DNA of 64,000 nucleotides from Ascarosepion bandense (GCA_037127315.1 JBBBDQ010001939.1:334501-398500), one strand, 5' to 3'. Positions 11,640 to 23,200 are shown, numbered from the stretch's first letter. A program made the numbers and translations. Notes: generated from the letters alone by a model not told the origin.

Positions 11640-12070
11640 GATGGTTTGCATTATAATTTATACATTTTATGGTACCTTTGAACTCAGTTTCTTGATCTGT
11701 ACTGCTGCATTTTGAACATACCTGAATTCTAGTACATCTTTCTTTATGGTGGTCAAATCTTTGGCAGTTATGACATTGTAAAGGTCTGGGAATGTAAGTT
11801 TCCACTTTTTGATGATATAAACTATTTTTATTCTGGTTACATCTATTACATTGTTGTCTTTTTTAGGCAAATCTTGGTTTCTTTTAGGCAGCAAGCTGCC
11901 AGGTCTGAACTTTTAATTACACCTCAAGATGTGTTTAGACTTTGGTGTGGATAGGATTAAGTTATAAAATGTTGACCATTTGAGGAATTTTTCTGCATAC
12001 ATTTTTTTTTTACTTGAGCTATTATTGTGTTGTTTAATGTTTTTATAACAGTTATTAATTTGAGAGTATA
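11640..12070 (-). pseudogene. LINE ORF1 (gag-like, zinc knuckle) remnant
   Basis: Nucleic-acid-binding ORF1 protein of the LINE. The minus strand reads IKSSDLAACCLKETKI at about 11930-11880, then after a frameshift RPLQCHNCQRFDHHKERC at about 11770-11720. The CX2CX4HX4C knuckle is intact and is followed directly by CSKCSSTD, the start of the second knuckle usual in jockey-type ORF1. At least two frameshifts and several stops are present. The start codon is not assignable. Confidence 0.8.
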
Positions 12071-12207
12071 TATTTTATTTAATTATAAATGGTAATAATT
12101 TTGTAAAAGAAGTTTCTTCAAGTGACTCCATTACTATATATTGAGGGAAGTAACTATGCAATTCTGATTCATTATCAGAACTTGTTCAAGATAGGGTTTT
12201 TTTTTTT

Positions 12208-12221
12208 GGGGGGGGGGGGGG
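12208..12221 (+). repeat. Poly(G) run after poly(T)
   Basis: Eleven T followed by about 13 G. Similar long G or C runs recur at 42865, 44857, 45467, 49543 and 50091. Confidence 0.8.
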
Positions 12222-12429
12222 TTAAATTTTCTTTGTTGCCATAATATATATATATTTTTTCTTTCATCATCCTTGCACCCTACTCTCCTTGGGAGATGGT
12301 TGGGGAGAAACCCATTCACCCAAGCAAAAGTGGTATACTTAGGTTAAGTATGATACATTCAAAATTATAATCTGATTGACACTTGCAACCAACTTCTAGT
12401 ATCAATTTGATTAAATTTGTTTGGTGTGT

Positions 12430-12470
12430 GTATAATTTTTTTTTTGTGTGTGTGTGTGTGTGTGTGTGTA
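12430..12470 (+). repeat. T run and (GT)n microsatellite
   Basis: A T run followed by about 13 GT units. Confidence 0.9.
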
Positions 12471-12539
12471 GGTTAAGAAATTGTATTTTTGGTAGGTGGA
12501 ATAGTACTAGACTTGACAAGACTAACCGATTGATCAGGT

Positions 12540-12775
12540 CAGTCAGGCCTCTCTGACCACCCATCTAGACCCAATTAAGGCCAAAGTAGTGTGCTGGATT
12601 TCAGAAGTATTTTACTTAATGCCTGAAGCCCTCAACTACCAGGATCTCATCCTCAGGCATCATGGGTTTCAAACTGGTGGTCTCATTTGTGGGAGGGGTT
12701 TTTACCCCTCAGCAGAGTTGCAGTCAACATATTCTAAAGCCCCAGCCAATAGGGCAATTGAGGAAAGGATAAAGA
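12540..12775. other. Unassigned moderately GC-rich segment
   Basis: About 230 bases with fewer AT runs than the surroundings; a short open frame crosses it but has no known motif. It may be an unclassified repeat. It ends where a CR1-like fragment begins. Confidence 0.3.
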
Positions 12776-12779
12776 ATTC

Positions 12780-13125
12780 TAGAAGATAGAAGATGTTAAT
12801 CGACATTGCATTTAAATTTTTGGAGATTGTAGTTATCAGGGAAGCAGTTAAATAGAAGGGAGTTCCATATGTGAGAAGTGTGAAAAAAGAAACTATTAGA
12901 GTAGAAGTGTTGATTGCATTTAACTATTTCAACAGTAAAAGGTGGAACCTTGATACCAATCTAGTAGCAGGCTTAAATTGATGTTGGAGCACCAAGAGAA
13001 AAAAGCTTGTCAGGACAGTTGACATGAAAATATTTGTAGAAAAGACAAAGAAACCACATCACATCAGTAAGAAAGTGACTGAAATCAAGATGGCAAGTCA
13101 GGATCGATTACAAGTATTTTGTAAA
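12780..13125 (-). mobile_element. CR1-like LINE, 3' ORF fragment
   Basis: Minus strand reads FYKYFHVNCPDKLFSLG (about 13060-13005) and then TVEIVKCNQHFYSNSFFF near 12930, ending with IFKNLNA-type residues at 12800. This is the C-terminus of a CR1-like RT ORF, seen again at 28977-29168, 56880-57150 and, on the plus strand, at 17390-17530. No 5' part is present. Confidence 0.65.
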
Positions 13126-13594
13126 ATAAGGAACAGCTAGCAGGATATGAAAATCCATCACTACTAAGACAACCAATCCTAGAACCAGCCAAAACCAAAC
13201 ATGTTCTAACAGGAAGAGATATTTATACTCTTGATTATTACACATCATAAATATCATCTGGCGTTGCTAAGGCTACATTGCACAGAAAAAATAGAAATGA
13301 GCAAAGCTAATCAATCAAAAACAGTTAATCTGAAAAATATTGAGGAAATGGTAAGAAATGTAGCACAAATAGAATAATACAAAATTTATAGACAAAACAT
13401 TGCCAGAGAAATACTTTCAAATAAGATGTTTTTGACCATCTCAGATTATTTTTTCAATTGGGAATTTCATTGTTTTTAAGTGATTTTTCAGAGTAGTATC
13501 CTTTCTTAGTTACAGGGATTGAACTAAAACTATTTTTTAAAAAATAACTCATAACCTACACTTATGATACATGCATATACACATGCATACACAA

Positions 13595-13835
13595 ATATAA
13601 GGCAAAAGGAAAACTTATCTTAGCCAACACATTTCATCCTCTAAGAAACTTGATCAAGGCAAATGCAAGTATTTTATTTTGCTACAAGTATTCATATCAA
13701 AATCACAAATGTTATCTTCGAAAATTTTTTAATTTAAAAATGCTTATAAATATTCATTAGGTGAGCTAAAATGTCAAAATATAAATCTGCACCCCAGATC
13801 TGCCTTGATAAAGTTCCTGCTCAAATGTGTGTGTG
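13595..13835. repeat. Dispersed repeat copy 1 with inverted ends
   Basis: Shares about 100 alignable bases with 14872-15110 (aaaacttNtct...atcaaggcaaatg). Its left end (aagaaacttgatcaaggca, about 13643) is matched in inverse orientation by gccttgataaagttcct at 13803-13823, so the copy has inverted ends about 24 bases long. Confidence 0.55.
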
Positions 13836-14870
13836 TGTGTGTGTTACAAATTAGGAATGCAACCTATGTTGGCTGGGAAAAAAATCCCATTTATCTTCGA
13901 ACCAGGGTTGCCCCGCCTTTTAGCCAAACATGTGAACATGAAAGGAAAAGAAAGGAAGAGAATGTGAATGTATAAGATTCCAGGTTCACACCCTTAAAAT
14001 GCTGTCTCAGGATAAAATTGCACCAGTATCAGGGACAAACAATGAAAACACTTAAATGGTTTTGAACAAAACTTTTATTCCTACAAACCACAGCAAAACA
14101 AAGGGATTCAATCATATACACATATAGAAACAGGTTGCAGAAGAAACAATCAAAAGCAAATACAAAAAAAAAACAGGCAAAGGTTTTGGTTGTGTGAAGT
14201 GAATGCAGTATGCAAAATTATTCATGCGGATCAGGGCAAAATGAAAAGAACTTGCTTAACGAAAATAAAATAAAAATATACATTTTTTTTTTTCTTATTT
14301 TATCACTTTTCTTTCTTCTTTGTCTACAAATGTTCGTATTTGGGCTAACAGTAGTTGGTTGTGTTGATTAGCTTTATAGCTTTTAGGTGGGTCCGAACAT
14401 TCAAATCCCCAAGATGATTCATAGATATGATTGTGATACAAGCGCCAGAATAGAAGACCTCTCACTCTCATGGCCGCAATATGTGATAAAGTTCCATCCA
14501 TTCAAGTGTCCAGACCATTTTTTTTTTTTTTTACTGCAAGGACTGCTTTTGGGAGAAAATCCCACTGAGGTTTCAGTTCATTCCAAGAGCATTGACCTTT
14601 TGACTTTCTCAAAGTCTAACTGTCACACATGTCCTCAAAAAGAAAAACGTTTTCCCTCCTTTTTTTCAAATCATGTCACATGATTCATGCTAGTCATACC
14701 ATGAAGGGAAGTGGGATGATAATTCATAGGAAGAAAGAGTGGGATAAGTGAAAGAGTGAGTGAAGCAGTAGGAGATACAGGACAGCAGTTAGCTTAGTGA
14801 AACATACCTCCCTTACTTCTCTACATCAACAGGTTGGCACAAGGAACAGTTGTAGCTTACTACTGTGCAT
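13836..14870. other. Noncoding DNA without recognised features
   Basis: Mostly AT-rich with a T run at 14518-14532. Short open frames at 14295-14501 and 14387-14683 overlap on opposite strands and have no known motifs. Confidence 0.5.
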
Positions 14871-14871
14871 G

Positions 14872-15110
14872 TATATAAAGACAAAAAGAAAACTTTTCTC
14901 ACCTGACAAATTTTATCCTTTGAAGAACTTTATCAAGGCAAATGTAAGGACTTTATTATGTAACTTGCAGAAAAAAAAAACATCTCTCTGAACACAAAAG
15001 GTTCTTATACACCACTTTTTATCAAATGCATTATTTATTCTCTTGAGTGTCACTATTGAATCGTATAGAAATATATATCTGCACCCAAGATATTTTCAAA
15101 TATTTCCATT
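14872..15110. repeat. Dispersed repeat copy 2
   Basis: Direct-orientation relative of 13595-13835. It keeps ctttatcaaggcaaatg at about 14928-14944 and the atctgcaccca block at about 15078-15088. The right inverted end is not recognisable. Confidence 0.5.
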
Positions 15111-17380
15111 CCTGACAGAATTACTACTTTCCCAAACCAACATATGATTATAAAAATGTGAAAAAATTAAGTAAAAATGGTCATAATCTCATGTTTTTTT
15201 AAATATATAACATAAATTAATACCCCCACTCCACCACAAAATAATTTAATTACTAATTTGCATTAAAAATTTCAACAACCTCACTTACTCACTTTTGTTT
15301 ATTAGAAATTGAATTGTTTCACTTTGCATCCTCCATAGGTTGCCTGACTTTTTGGTTAACCTGATGAATATTTAGGAGCATTCTTAAATTTAAAAGGTAA
15401 AAATAATCAAATTTATTGGTGATTTTATTGCATCACAACACCTGTCCTCATTCTGCATAGGCAATGCAACAAATTATTATGGAGCTGAAACGGGAAGTTC
15501 TTCATACATGTCAACTCTATTACTTATGCAACATTTGTCTAAAATACCATTTGAAGAATTAATCAAATCAAAACTAAAATTATTCTTCTATAATCAAATA
15601 CACAATTTAACTGAAATATGATTCAAGATTTTAGAATGCCAGGGAAAATACTGAAAATGTTTGCTTTAACCTAACGTGATTAAATGCAGACTTTAACTGA
15701 AAATTGGCTTATGGTCATAGATCAGAGAAAATATTCTGATGACTGAATAAAGACGTTATGAATTTATATGAATAAAAGATTTAATTAAAAGAAATTTCTA
15801 GAAACCTTTGCATTACCCTAATATATTAGTCTGAAAGTAACATTTACTAGCAGAATTTAGAATGAGTTTATTTACTTTTCAACTCAATATTAAAAGCATC
15901 AATTTGCACTTCCATTATTTTATCAAAGACGACATGTGACAGATTTATTTCAAGATAGCATGCAAGCATAAGCATAAACTAAAACAATAACAGAATTGGC
16001 TGTAAAGAAAGAAAGAACTTCAGCCCATCAATGGTTCAGGTTATACAAATACAACTCTAGAGAAAGACAGAGCCTGGCAATTGACAAGTGACATAAAAAC
16101 AGGTTTTTTGTCACACAACAAAAAGAACACCTGCAGCTTTCTGTCCTCAGCTGCATTTTATATAAATTACCAGACATTCATTGTTATGCAGCAAACCATA
16201 GTAATTACTCATGTTGCCATGGTCACTCTTTTTCGATAGTACTCAAAGACCAAACCTTCAAATTCACTGTACATATAAACATATCCAAGGATAAGTGTGG
16301 AGGTTTTCTTTCAAATAGGCAATAACAAATTGCAATTATTTAGTGATAATTTAGAAAATAAGGAAATTTTAATCATCTTTGCATTTACTTACTTAGTCTC
16401 TATGCTCATAATATAATCTTTTCAAATTTAAGGAAATATTATTTAAAGTTTATCTGCTTGATAAGACTATGACAAGATTTGTAGTAAGCCATTCATGCAG
16501 ACAAAATAGGACCCCAAAGAAGCTGAATATTTGTCAATGAACGCATGCTTGTTTTCTAGGATCCTTGATTGCACTTACTGGTAACTGGAATTAGATGTGG
16601 AAAAATATGAGAGTTCATTAGTTTTGTTAGAGCATATAGATTGGAGGGTGCTTAAGGAAACAAATATTAACTTCATATGATTAAATATAGCTCTGTAGCC
16701 ACCCATTACACTTGTAAAGTTGAGTGAAAATGATGACAAGTAATAAATTACCTCCATGATCAAAATAAAAAATTAACTTTAAAAACCCTTCAGATTCAGT
16801 TGTTTATATACAGATCTATCTATCAGATTAGTGTAGTTACTTAGGCAGAATAATTTCAGAGAAATAGCTTTCCCAAAAATTCACCCAAAGCCATCCAATG
16901 GATCATGCAGCTTGTTTACATCAAAACATAATTATCAATGATTTTTCCTATTAAAATAATTTTCCGGAAGCAGGTCATTAAAACTCAATCAATTTGCTAG
17001 CTGGCCATGTACTCTTTCCTTAGAAAGCATAAATTAATGGCTAAACCATACCAATTCAACTTTGTGACAAATCAGCAGGCTAAATTTCATATGACAGGTG
17101 AAAAGCACACTTTAGTAGTTCCGCCAAAATCACTATAGAGATAAACACAGGACAATCAGATCAGGGATCATTTAATTATCACCCCAACTTATGAAAAGTT
17201 GAAGAACATGCAAACAAATACATACAACTGTTGTTCTATCATCATCATAGTTGTAAATGAGTAATTGAAAGTTCAGACTACAGTATACCACTATCAACCA
17301 TTAAAATTAGAGAAAGAAGATGCTAATTTGAAGCACCTACATAACCAAGAGCTAAAGTGAACAAAAGTTGGTTAGAAATC
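15110..17380. other. Unique-looking AT-rich DNA
   Basis: I see no coding motif, known repeat or microsatellite in this 2.3 kb stretch. It is one of the few long intervals of the first half with no recognisable transposon. Confidence 0.5.
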
Positions 17381-17389
17381 TTGTTACAG

Positions 17390-17740
17390 TATTTCAACCT
17401 TCATATCCTCTCTCTCGCACTTCCCACCTGTGGAACTCACTCCCGTATTCTTGCTTTCCTGACAGCTACAACCTCCAGAAATTTAAATACAAAGTCAATA
17501 CTCATCTACTAACCACTGGCCTCTAGCTCTCTCCCCTCCCCTGTATAACCTTCCCTTTCTCTCCACCTATGTATCTGTCATCGCACCTGCTTTCTCAGCT
17601 TTCTATTGTTCCTTTCTAACTAGTTTGTACTCCTCACTCTTTTCTAATTAATCTTTTTACATTTATGTAACCCCCTGCACATCAGTGGCATTTCCGCCTT
17701 GCTCGGGGTGAAATGATTTAAAAAAAAAAAAAAAAAAAAT
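17390..17740 (+). mobile_element. CR1-like LINE 3' end with tail and poly(A)
   Basis: Plus strand encodes RTSHLWNSLPYSCFPDSYNL-like residues (cacttcccacctgtggaact onward, 17418-17500) and a stop near 17525. An untranslated tail follows, ending catcagtggcatttccgcct, then tgctcggggtgaaatgattt and an A run at 17720-17738. The SHLWNSLP...CFP...Y-LQKFK pattern is the C-terminus of CR1-like RT ORFs. It is the best-preserved copy of this 3' end in the window. Confidence 0.75.
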
Positions 17741-17978
17741 AATCATTATTCTAAATCTGATCATTCTCAGAAATCCATCCAATTTTGTCTTCTTTGTTCA
17801 TGTGGCTGAGGCTAAAATTTTTTTAGATCTTATCTAAACACTAACTAAATGGGTTCAGGATATTGTCAAACCAGGAAATGACAAACATCTCGTAGCTAAG
17901 CCATCTTTCTGTCAGCATATGATGGTTTAACTTCAGGGACCACCATTATCTCCAGTAACAACAAATATATACATAGAA

Positions 17979-18288
17979 TCAGTCAGTCAGTTAGGTGCCA
18001 TACGTGATACACGCTTCGGGCGATTATGTCTCGAAAGAGACATAACTGACTGAGCAGAAGGTTATCCCACAGTAGGTTGCCATTGCTTTCTGCAGTAGAC
18101 TGGTTGCCAACCAAGGCTATAGAACCCAATCTGTCCTATTATTTAACCCATAACTGGAGGAAATAGATTAATACTTTTCCGAAGGGTATTTGTGCGTAAG
18201 TGAATGCAAGGAATTCAACTAGAATTCAAACTCGGCTCCCAGAGTTGTTGTTCCGAGTCGATATCCACTGCACCACAACGCACATTGA
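17979..18288 (-). repeat. SINE subfamily A, full length
   Basis: The transcribed direction is minus: a tRNA-like head at the right end (gtgcagtggatatcgactcgg A box near 18265, gtttgaattc B box near 18228). The body follows (ccttcggaaaagtatt, ttatgggttaaataatagga, tagccttggttggcaacc), and the 3' end forms a hairpin at 18025-18044 before a short gactgactga repeat. Mobilised by a LINE; likely transcribed by RNA polymerase III when young. Confidence 0.85.
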
Positions 18289-18299
18289 GGAAATGACTA

Positions 18300-18790
18300 T
18301 AGAAACATCCCATCTACGTAGTTAGATATGTAGATGACAACCTTGTATGCTAGACCCAATAGGAAAATATGCAAATACTGTTGGATCATATGAACTTAAA
18401 TCTTTCTATATAGTTCACAATTGGAAAAGAAGAAGATCAACTGGTACTTGTAACTCTCAGAGCATGGATTCATGACATTTGTTATATTCTAAGCTCAACT
18501 TCAATTCTCACCATCTATGCAGTGAAGACATATATCAAGCAAAGATACTCAGTATTATAAATACACTTCAAAATACCCTGCAAGCATAATACCTGTCCAG
18601 GAATAGAAGGGTTGAAGAAAAAGATCTTCCACAGTCTACTATCTATAAAGGGTACATCTGAAAAAATTTAAAAGGATTTTTTCTAACCTCAAAACAATAT
18701 TCAAAACCAGTTCAACCCTTCAGAGATATCTCTCCCAAATCAATCCCCACTTTGGAAGAAAATATGACCAATAAGTACACACCATATAAT
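18300..18790 (+). pseudogene. Penelope-like reverse transcriptase fragment
   Basis: Directly beyond the SINE the plus strand reads VVRYVDDNLV (18326-18355). In shifting frames come FTIGKEEDQLVLVTLRAWIH (about 18415-18475), SIKGTSEKI (about 18640-18670) and SNLKTIFKTSSTLQRYLSQI (about 18685-18745). A YVDD box, then an FT(I/L)E-x-E-x-LxFLD-like block, then GTSEKI and TIFK-TTLRR blocks in this order fit the C-terminal half of Penelope-like RTs, before the linker to a GIY-YIG nuclease. The nuclease is not recognisable. Several frameshifts; dead. Confidence 0.6.
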
Positions 18791-18799
18791 TAGTTTCAC

Positions 18800-20040
18800 A
18801 ATCAAAAATATACATAGCAGGAGCAATATAGTTTATCTAAAGAGTGTAAACAAAATTGATGAATATAGTATATCAATGACTTCACTTCTTAGCAGAACTT
18901 GAATTAGGGATAGCTTCAAGTCATGGGAACTTATCCATACTACAAATTGTTCAAAGTCAGTTATATTTATTTTTTGAATAAATTGTAGTAGAACCTGAAT
19001 TTGTTTCTTAGGTTTTATTCAACAAAGAACATGGCAATGCACATGACAGTAATCTATGTATCCTTTCAGTAAGAAACAAAATCCACTGTCTGTATATAAG
19101 AATGTAACAAAGAGTATCTAGTCTTATTAGCCATGAAGCAAGTAATCCCGTACTGAATGACTGCAAATGTCATTACAATAAAGAAGAATACATTCCAAAT
19201 AATCAACAAAGTTACAATAGAAGAAAAAAATTTTTTTTTTTTTTAGCTAAAGTAGAAAGATGCAAGAACTTTGTATTTCCTTTGTGGGAAATACAAAGTC
19301 TTCCTTGCATTGTCTGATAAATAATTTTGCAATGATTTAGACATTTGCTACTTTTACTGTCTAATGTTCAGTTAAGCATTTACCATGCAAATAACATGCA
19401 CAAATATTGGTAATATAAAATGTTTGTTTCCAGTTAAGCTTCTTTTATCAGAAAAGACAAAGCAAACAAACAAAAGAACTGTTGTAACCATGGTTAATAA
19501 CAACTCTGCTTTCTGATCAAATCTAACATGGCCACTGCAGATAAACTTAATCAATTCTAAAATCTCTCTCCAATGGTTTTAGGGCAAAAAAAATATAAGC
19601 AGATTTTCACTATATTAGACATCAAATGTTAATGCTAAGAAACTCAGGTTTTATATAAGTATTCATAACTGCTATTTCTAATTAAATGACACTAATACAT
19701 GTAGCAAGCTGTCTTAGTTTACCAATATGCATAAAAAAAATAAAATTAAAGCAGACATTAAATATTAAAAGGTAAACCAGCAAGTCTGAATTGACAAGCA
19801 TACATATTTAAAAACTGAAATCTTAACTGTGATTAAATAAGATACCTTCTTTGGTTTAGCTATAAGTCCAAATCACACTGGTGCCAACTAAATCTTTTTG
19901 TTTCTAGTAATTTTTTTCACTTAACTATGTGTTAAAATTACATCTTTTTAGTGCAACTTGTTTAGTGAGCCTATTTTGTACTTTTTATAACCAACATAAT
20001 TAAAAAATATAAATTATATGAAATTATCAAATAATATTTT
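18800..20040. other. AT-rich noncoding DNA with one hairpin
   Basis: No coding motifs were recognised. An imperfect hairpin sits at 19261-19309 (see its own entry) and a T run at 19231-19245. Confidence 0.5.
19261..19309. repeat. Imperfect inverted repeat (hairpin)
   Basis: Left arm tgcaagaactttgtatttcc (19261-19280), loop tttgtg, right arm 19287-19309 which pairs with it except for a three-base bulge. The inner 13 pairs (actttgtatttcc) are perfect. Confidence 0.75.
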
Positions 20041-20044
20041 CAGC

Positions 20045-20345
20045 TGGAGGTTCGCATTAAAAAAATTTCTTGATCATAGCTCTCCATATTTTCCTGTCAT
20101 TTGCAGCTCTAAATAAATTCTGTGTTATTGTTATTTCTCCTAAACCCTGTTCTGCCATCTATTTACTCAAGTTGTTATATGTGGTTTTCATGTCTCTCTT
20201 GCCCTCAATCTGTCCTGTGAGTATCAGATTTTCCAAGACCTTTTTCCTAATTATGAACCCCAGTCATTTCAACTACCTCTTTCTGATGTTAAATATTTTT
20301 TTGTTTCTATTTTCTCTAAAACTGTGTCATTGCTTGGTCTATGGT
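20045..20345 (-). pseudogene. RTE-type LINE 3' ORF fragment
   Basis: The minus strand encodes, with frameshifts, the same C-terminal tail as 3690-4010: FLG-like residues near 20255, then G-I-GK-R blocks, and AMI at the lower end. The two plus-strand shadow frames of these fragments are also plainly similar to each other (FFVALKKICLFVISPKLC against FAALNKFCVIVISPKPC), which is how the relation was noticed. 5' truncated and dead. Confidence 0.65.
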
Positions 20346-20624
20346 ATTCTCAGCATCACTGATAACAAAGCAACAAAATAAACCTCTACTACCCAAACAA
20401 AGGATGCAGCACAAGATCAAATTGAGCATGCTGATCATGATTCAGAACTGTCTTAAAATTTTTCTTCAACATACACCTGGCATATTTGTATTCCAGGTAA
20501 ATACTGCTTTAACAGCATATTAGAACTCTACTTATATAATATTTACCTGGAACATAAATAAGAAAAGGATTAGATAGTCTCTCTAGCAAACAGTATATTC
20601 AGGAGTGAACACCCAGCCATTATT

Positions 20625-20762
20625 ATTAGTAGTGTCACCCTAATATAAGAGAGTTGCCGGCACCATATTCTCTTATATCCGGGTTTGGTCTAATTTATAT
20701 ACATTACCACAGGCTCTAATTTGGGACCAGAGAAAACTTATATCCGGGTTATACTGTAATAG
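20625..20762. repeat. Possible pogo/Tigger-type TIR remnant (MITE)
   Basis: The right end carries cttatatccgggttatactg (20735-20754), the reverse complement of a cagtataacccggatataag terminal repeat of pogo/Tigger style. An inner copy, ctcttatatccgggttt, is at 20670-20686 and a decayed left end, caccctaatataagag, at 20636-20651. Total length about 130 bases. No transposase. Confidence 0.45.
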
Positions 20763-20769
20763 TAATACA

Positions 20770-21930
20770 GTATATAAAATCTTACAAAGAGATACAAAGA
20801 ATAGGTGGTTATGAAGAATCATGATTGTCCATGAACTGAAAGTACACAGTATATAAAAGGCAATTGTATATAGAAATTTTATGATTAAGGCAAATAGTAT
20901 ATTAGTAAATACAGTATTTTTATGTTCAAGGAAAATTTCAGTTCTGATGAAAAATAAAGTATTTTATATTTATTCAGTTATTTCTAATATCTTCGGAAAA
21001 TGTTTGATACATGTGCTCTTGTACTTCTGCATCGAGCTGCTCTCCTATTATAGGAATCAAGTTGTCACTCTTGTTTGGGATGGACTAGCCTTGATACTGC
21101 AATTCCATTTCAAATATGACCTAACAAAACATCTAACTATGCTCATCACTTATGACACCTACATCAGTTGCAAAAATTTTAAGATCAGATTGTAAGAAGT
21201 GCATTTTGAGATCTAGCATTTCATTATTCACTACAGTTAGCATGTCATTCAATCAGTACAGTTTTCAGTTCAATGAGACCCAAAAATGTTACGTACCAAT
21301 AATACAAATGACTCCCATGCTACCAACTGAAGTGGAGACTAATATACTATTAATACATACATTAAACATAATGCTGTTATGTGCAGAGCTCTCAAAAAAC
21401 TTGAAAATGCTAAGACAATACTGTGTACAATTCCTATTGAGAATCCGTGCACTTATTTAGTTTTGGACAGCATCCTTTGGCTGAATAGCAAACAAAACAT
21501 TTTTTTCTTTTTTGCTATCCATTAATAGAAGACAAACATCACCCAATCATACACATAATGCAAAATTCTGATGCGAAAGAATAATTCTGAGGTTAGATTC
21601 AGAATCATCAATATCTTTGATTTCATCTAAATTACATGATTTTACACCAGCAAAGATGATAAAATGGCTATTTCAAATAGTATTATCTCTGACCGGGATG
21701 ATGATAAAATGGTTATTTCAAAGAGTATTATCTACTAGTAACTGGAATTCTTGTTGCCCAAAAAAGCTTTCTTGTTAATCATTGCTTTGTATTTTGTCTA
21801 CAATTTTTTAGAAGTTGTATGTTTACTTACATATCGATTAAAATTATTTTTGTATGAAATATATCTCCAGTTTTCATCATAAAGGTAGGTCATTTCTGGT
21901 AAAGTGTCAATTACCAACTATATAAAAAAA
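20770..21930. other. AT-rich noncoding DNA
   Basis: Two overlapping open frames (20881-21195, 21152-21460) show no known motif and AT-driven residue use. A two-copy tandem repeat lies at 21655-21733. Confidence 0.45.
21655..21733 (+). repeat. Two-unit tandem repeat, 45-base period
   Basis: gatgataaaatggctatttc onward at 21655-21689 is repeated with two changes at 21700-21733. Confidence 0.85.
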
Positions 21931-21999
21931 CTTACCAATTTCCAAGTGTAATTTTAGTCTTTATTTGGTAGATATTTATAAAAAGATATACTGACAATA

Positions 22000-22256
22000 A
22001 AGAAATAAGATTTTCTAATGCTAATCTAGCAAAAAAAAAACAGCCAGAAATTGTAGGTTTATTGGGGGTCAACAGCCAAAGAGGAATAGGTAGACCTTGT
22101 AAAATATGGACCCAGCTTACCAAAGACGATTTAAGGAAATTGAGATTACAGTCAGGCCTTACACGAAATCAGGAAACCTGGAAAAGAGCCATCAAGAAAA
22201 CATTGTCCTACCCATGCTAACATGGAAACGGATGTTAAACAATGATGATGATGAAG
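22000..22256 (+). mobile_element. LINE 3' end with (GAT)n tail
   Basis: Plus strand reads GLLGVNSQRGIGRPCKIWTQ, then LTKDDLRKLRLQSGLTRN and ETWKRAIKKTL, followed by a stop, then cccatgctaacatgg and a gatgatgatga tail at 22237-22253. The R-GRP-TW pattern with a W-R-x-I/V ending is the C-terminus of a non-LTR RT ORF. The catgctaacatggaaacgga plus (GAT)n tail is, from memory, a very common dispersed tail in cephalopod genomes. Only the last about 75 codons are present. Confidence 0.7.
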
Positions 22257-22445
22257 AGGAGGGTGAGGTAATGTAATGGTTATCAGCATGGAAATAAGAA
22301 TCACTGAGCAAAGTTCAAATCCTGGTTGGTTGTGTATTGTACTTTTTTCATTATTAGCCTGGGAAAGGGCACGAATCTCTCTTACTTCAACTATGGGTTA
22401 AAGAGAATGGTAGACATGCTCTTTTGCTTTGGGTGACAGTATCTT
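22257..22445 (+). repeat. tRNA-headed SINE, third type
   Basis: Head with an A box (aatggttatcagcatgg, 22278-22294) and B box (aagttcaaatcctgg, 22311-22325). A body block follows: gcctgggaaagggcacgaat, then actatgggttaaagagaatg, matching the central gggaaaggtat...atgggttaaat motif of the other SINEs. The rest differs, so this is a separate subfamily. It abuts the (GAT)n tail of the LINE fragment. Confidence 0.7.
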
Positions 22446-22899
22446 AAAACAAAATTTTAGATACTAACATGAGGAAATCTGTTTGGAGATTTCTTGGTAC
22501 ACTGTGCATTATTTCTCTTGGTTCTTCTGAAAAATGTAGTTAGATTTATACAAGCCTTCATCACTTCAATCATCTGTGTGGGTAATTTTATGACTAGTTC
22601 AAATTGAACTATTGAGCCCTTATATACTGAAATAAATGAGACAGTCCACTTAAGTATATAGATGGTAAACAAATAAATTGTTCAAAACTTATTTTTCATT
22701 ATCTCCTCATCAGGTAATTTTTTATTTTATTTCTTTACAATTAATGCAATATTTCTTAATATGTACAAAGACTGCTCATCTTAAAAGCATTGCTCTCCAG
22801 AGAAACACTGATTGACAATTTTATTTCTTTAATATTTGTTATACTTTCATGGCAATTGTTCAGATTAAACTTTCTACTATGCTACCTAGACTTTATGAA

Positions 22900-23200
22900 T
22901 TTAAGCACAGTACTCATCATTTTACACTTGAATTGGCTAGATGTAACCCTAAGTTCTTTGCCAACAGTTTCTTTTCTCACATATCTCACTTGTAGAACTC
23001 TCTTCCTGTGTTATACTTTCCAGTCGACTTTGATCTTCAAAAGTTTAAATGCAATTATTTACCATCTTTTTGATTATTCTTTTACTGTTCTTGCTCTTTA
23101 ATAATATTCATCTTTTTTTCTTATTCTTTCATACTCAGTAACCTCTTGTGTCTTAGTGGCTTTACTGCCTTGAATGGGGTGAAATAATTAAGAGGAAAAA
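22900..23200 (+). mobile_element. CR1-like LINE 3' end
   Basis: The plus strand encodes SHISHL-NSLPVLYFP, then VDFDLQKFKCNYL (about 22975-23065), the same C-terminus as at 17418-17500. The tail tgtcttagtggctttactgc plus cttgaatggggtgaaataat matches the 17.7 kb tail. Identity is lower than for the 17.4 kb copy, so it is older. Confidence 0.7.

Larger units (their letters stand above)
5880..12110 (-). mobile_element. Dead jockey/I-type LINE, nearly full length, split by a mariner
   Basis: Minus-strand order from 12110 down: ORF1 with zinc knuckles, spacer, endonuclease, reverse transcriptase, RNase H, and a C-terminal segment. Without the inserted mariner (6193-7470) the body is about 4.95 kb, a normal full length for this group. 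Each domain is crossed by several stops and frameshifts. Its own tail is not sharply defined; the RNase H C-terminal sequence resumes at 6135-6060, beyond the mariner. EN plus RNase H in one ORF2 and CCHC knuckles in ORF1 favour the jockey/I group over CR1 or RTE. Confidence 0.85.

Noticed and set aside
13895..13915. B-box-like sequence (ctggttcgaag on the minus strand)
   Set aside because: No A box at the right distance and no match to the SINE bodies; probably chance.
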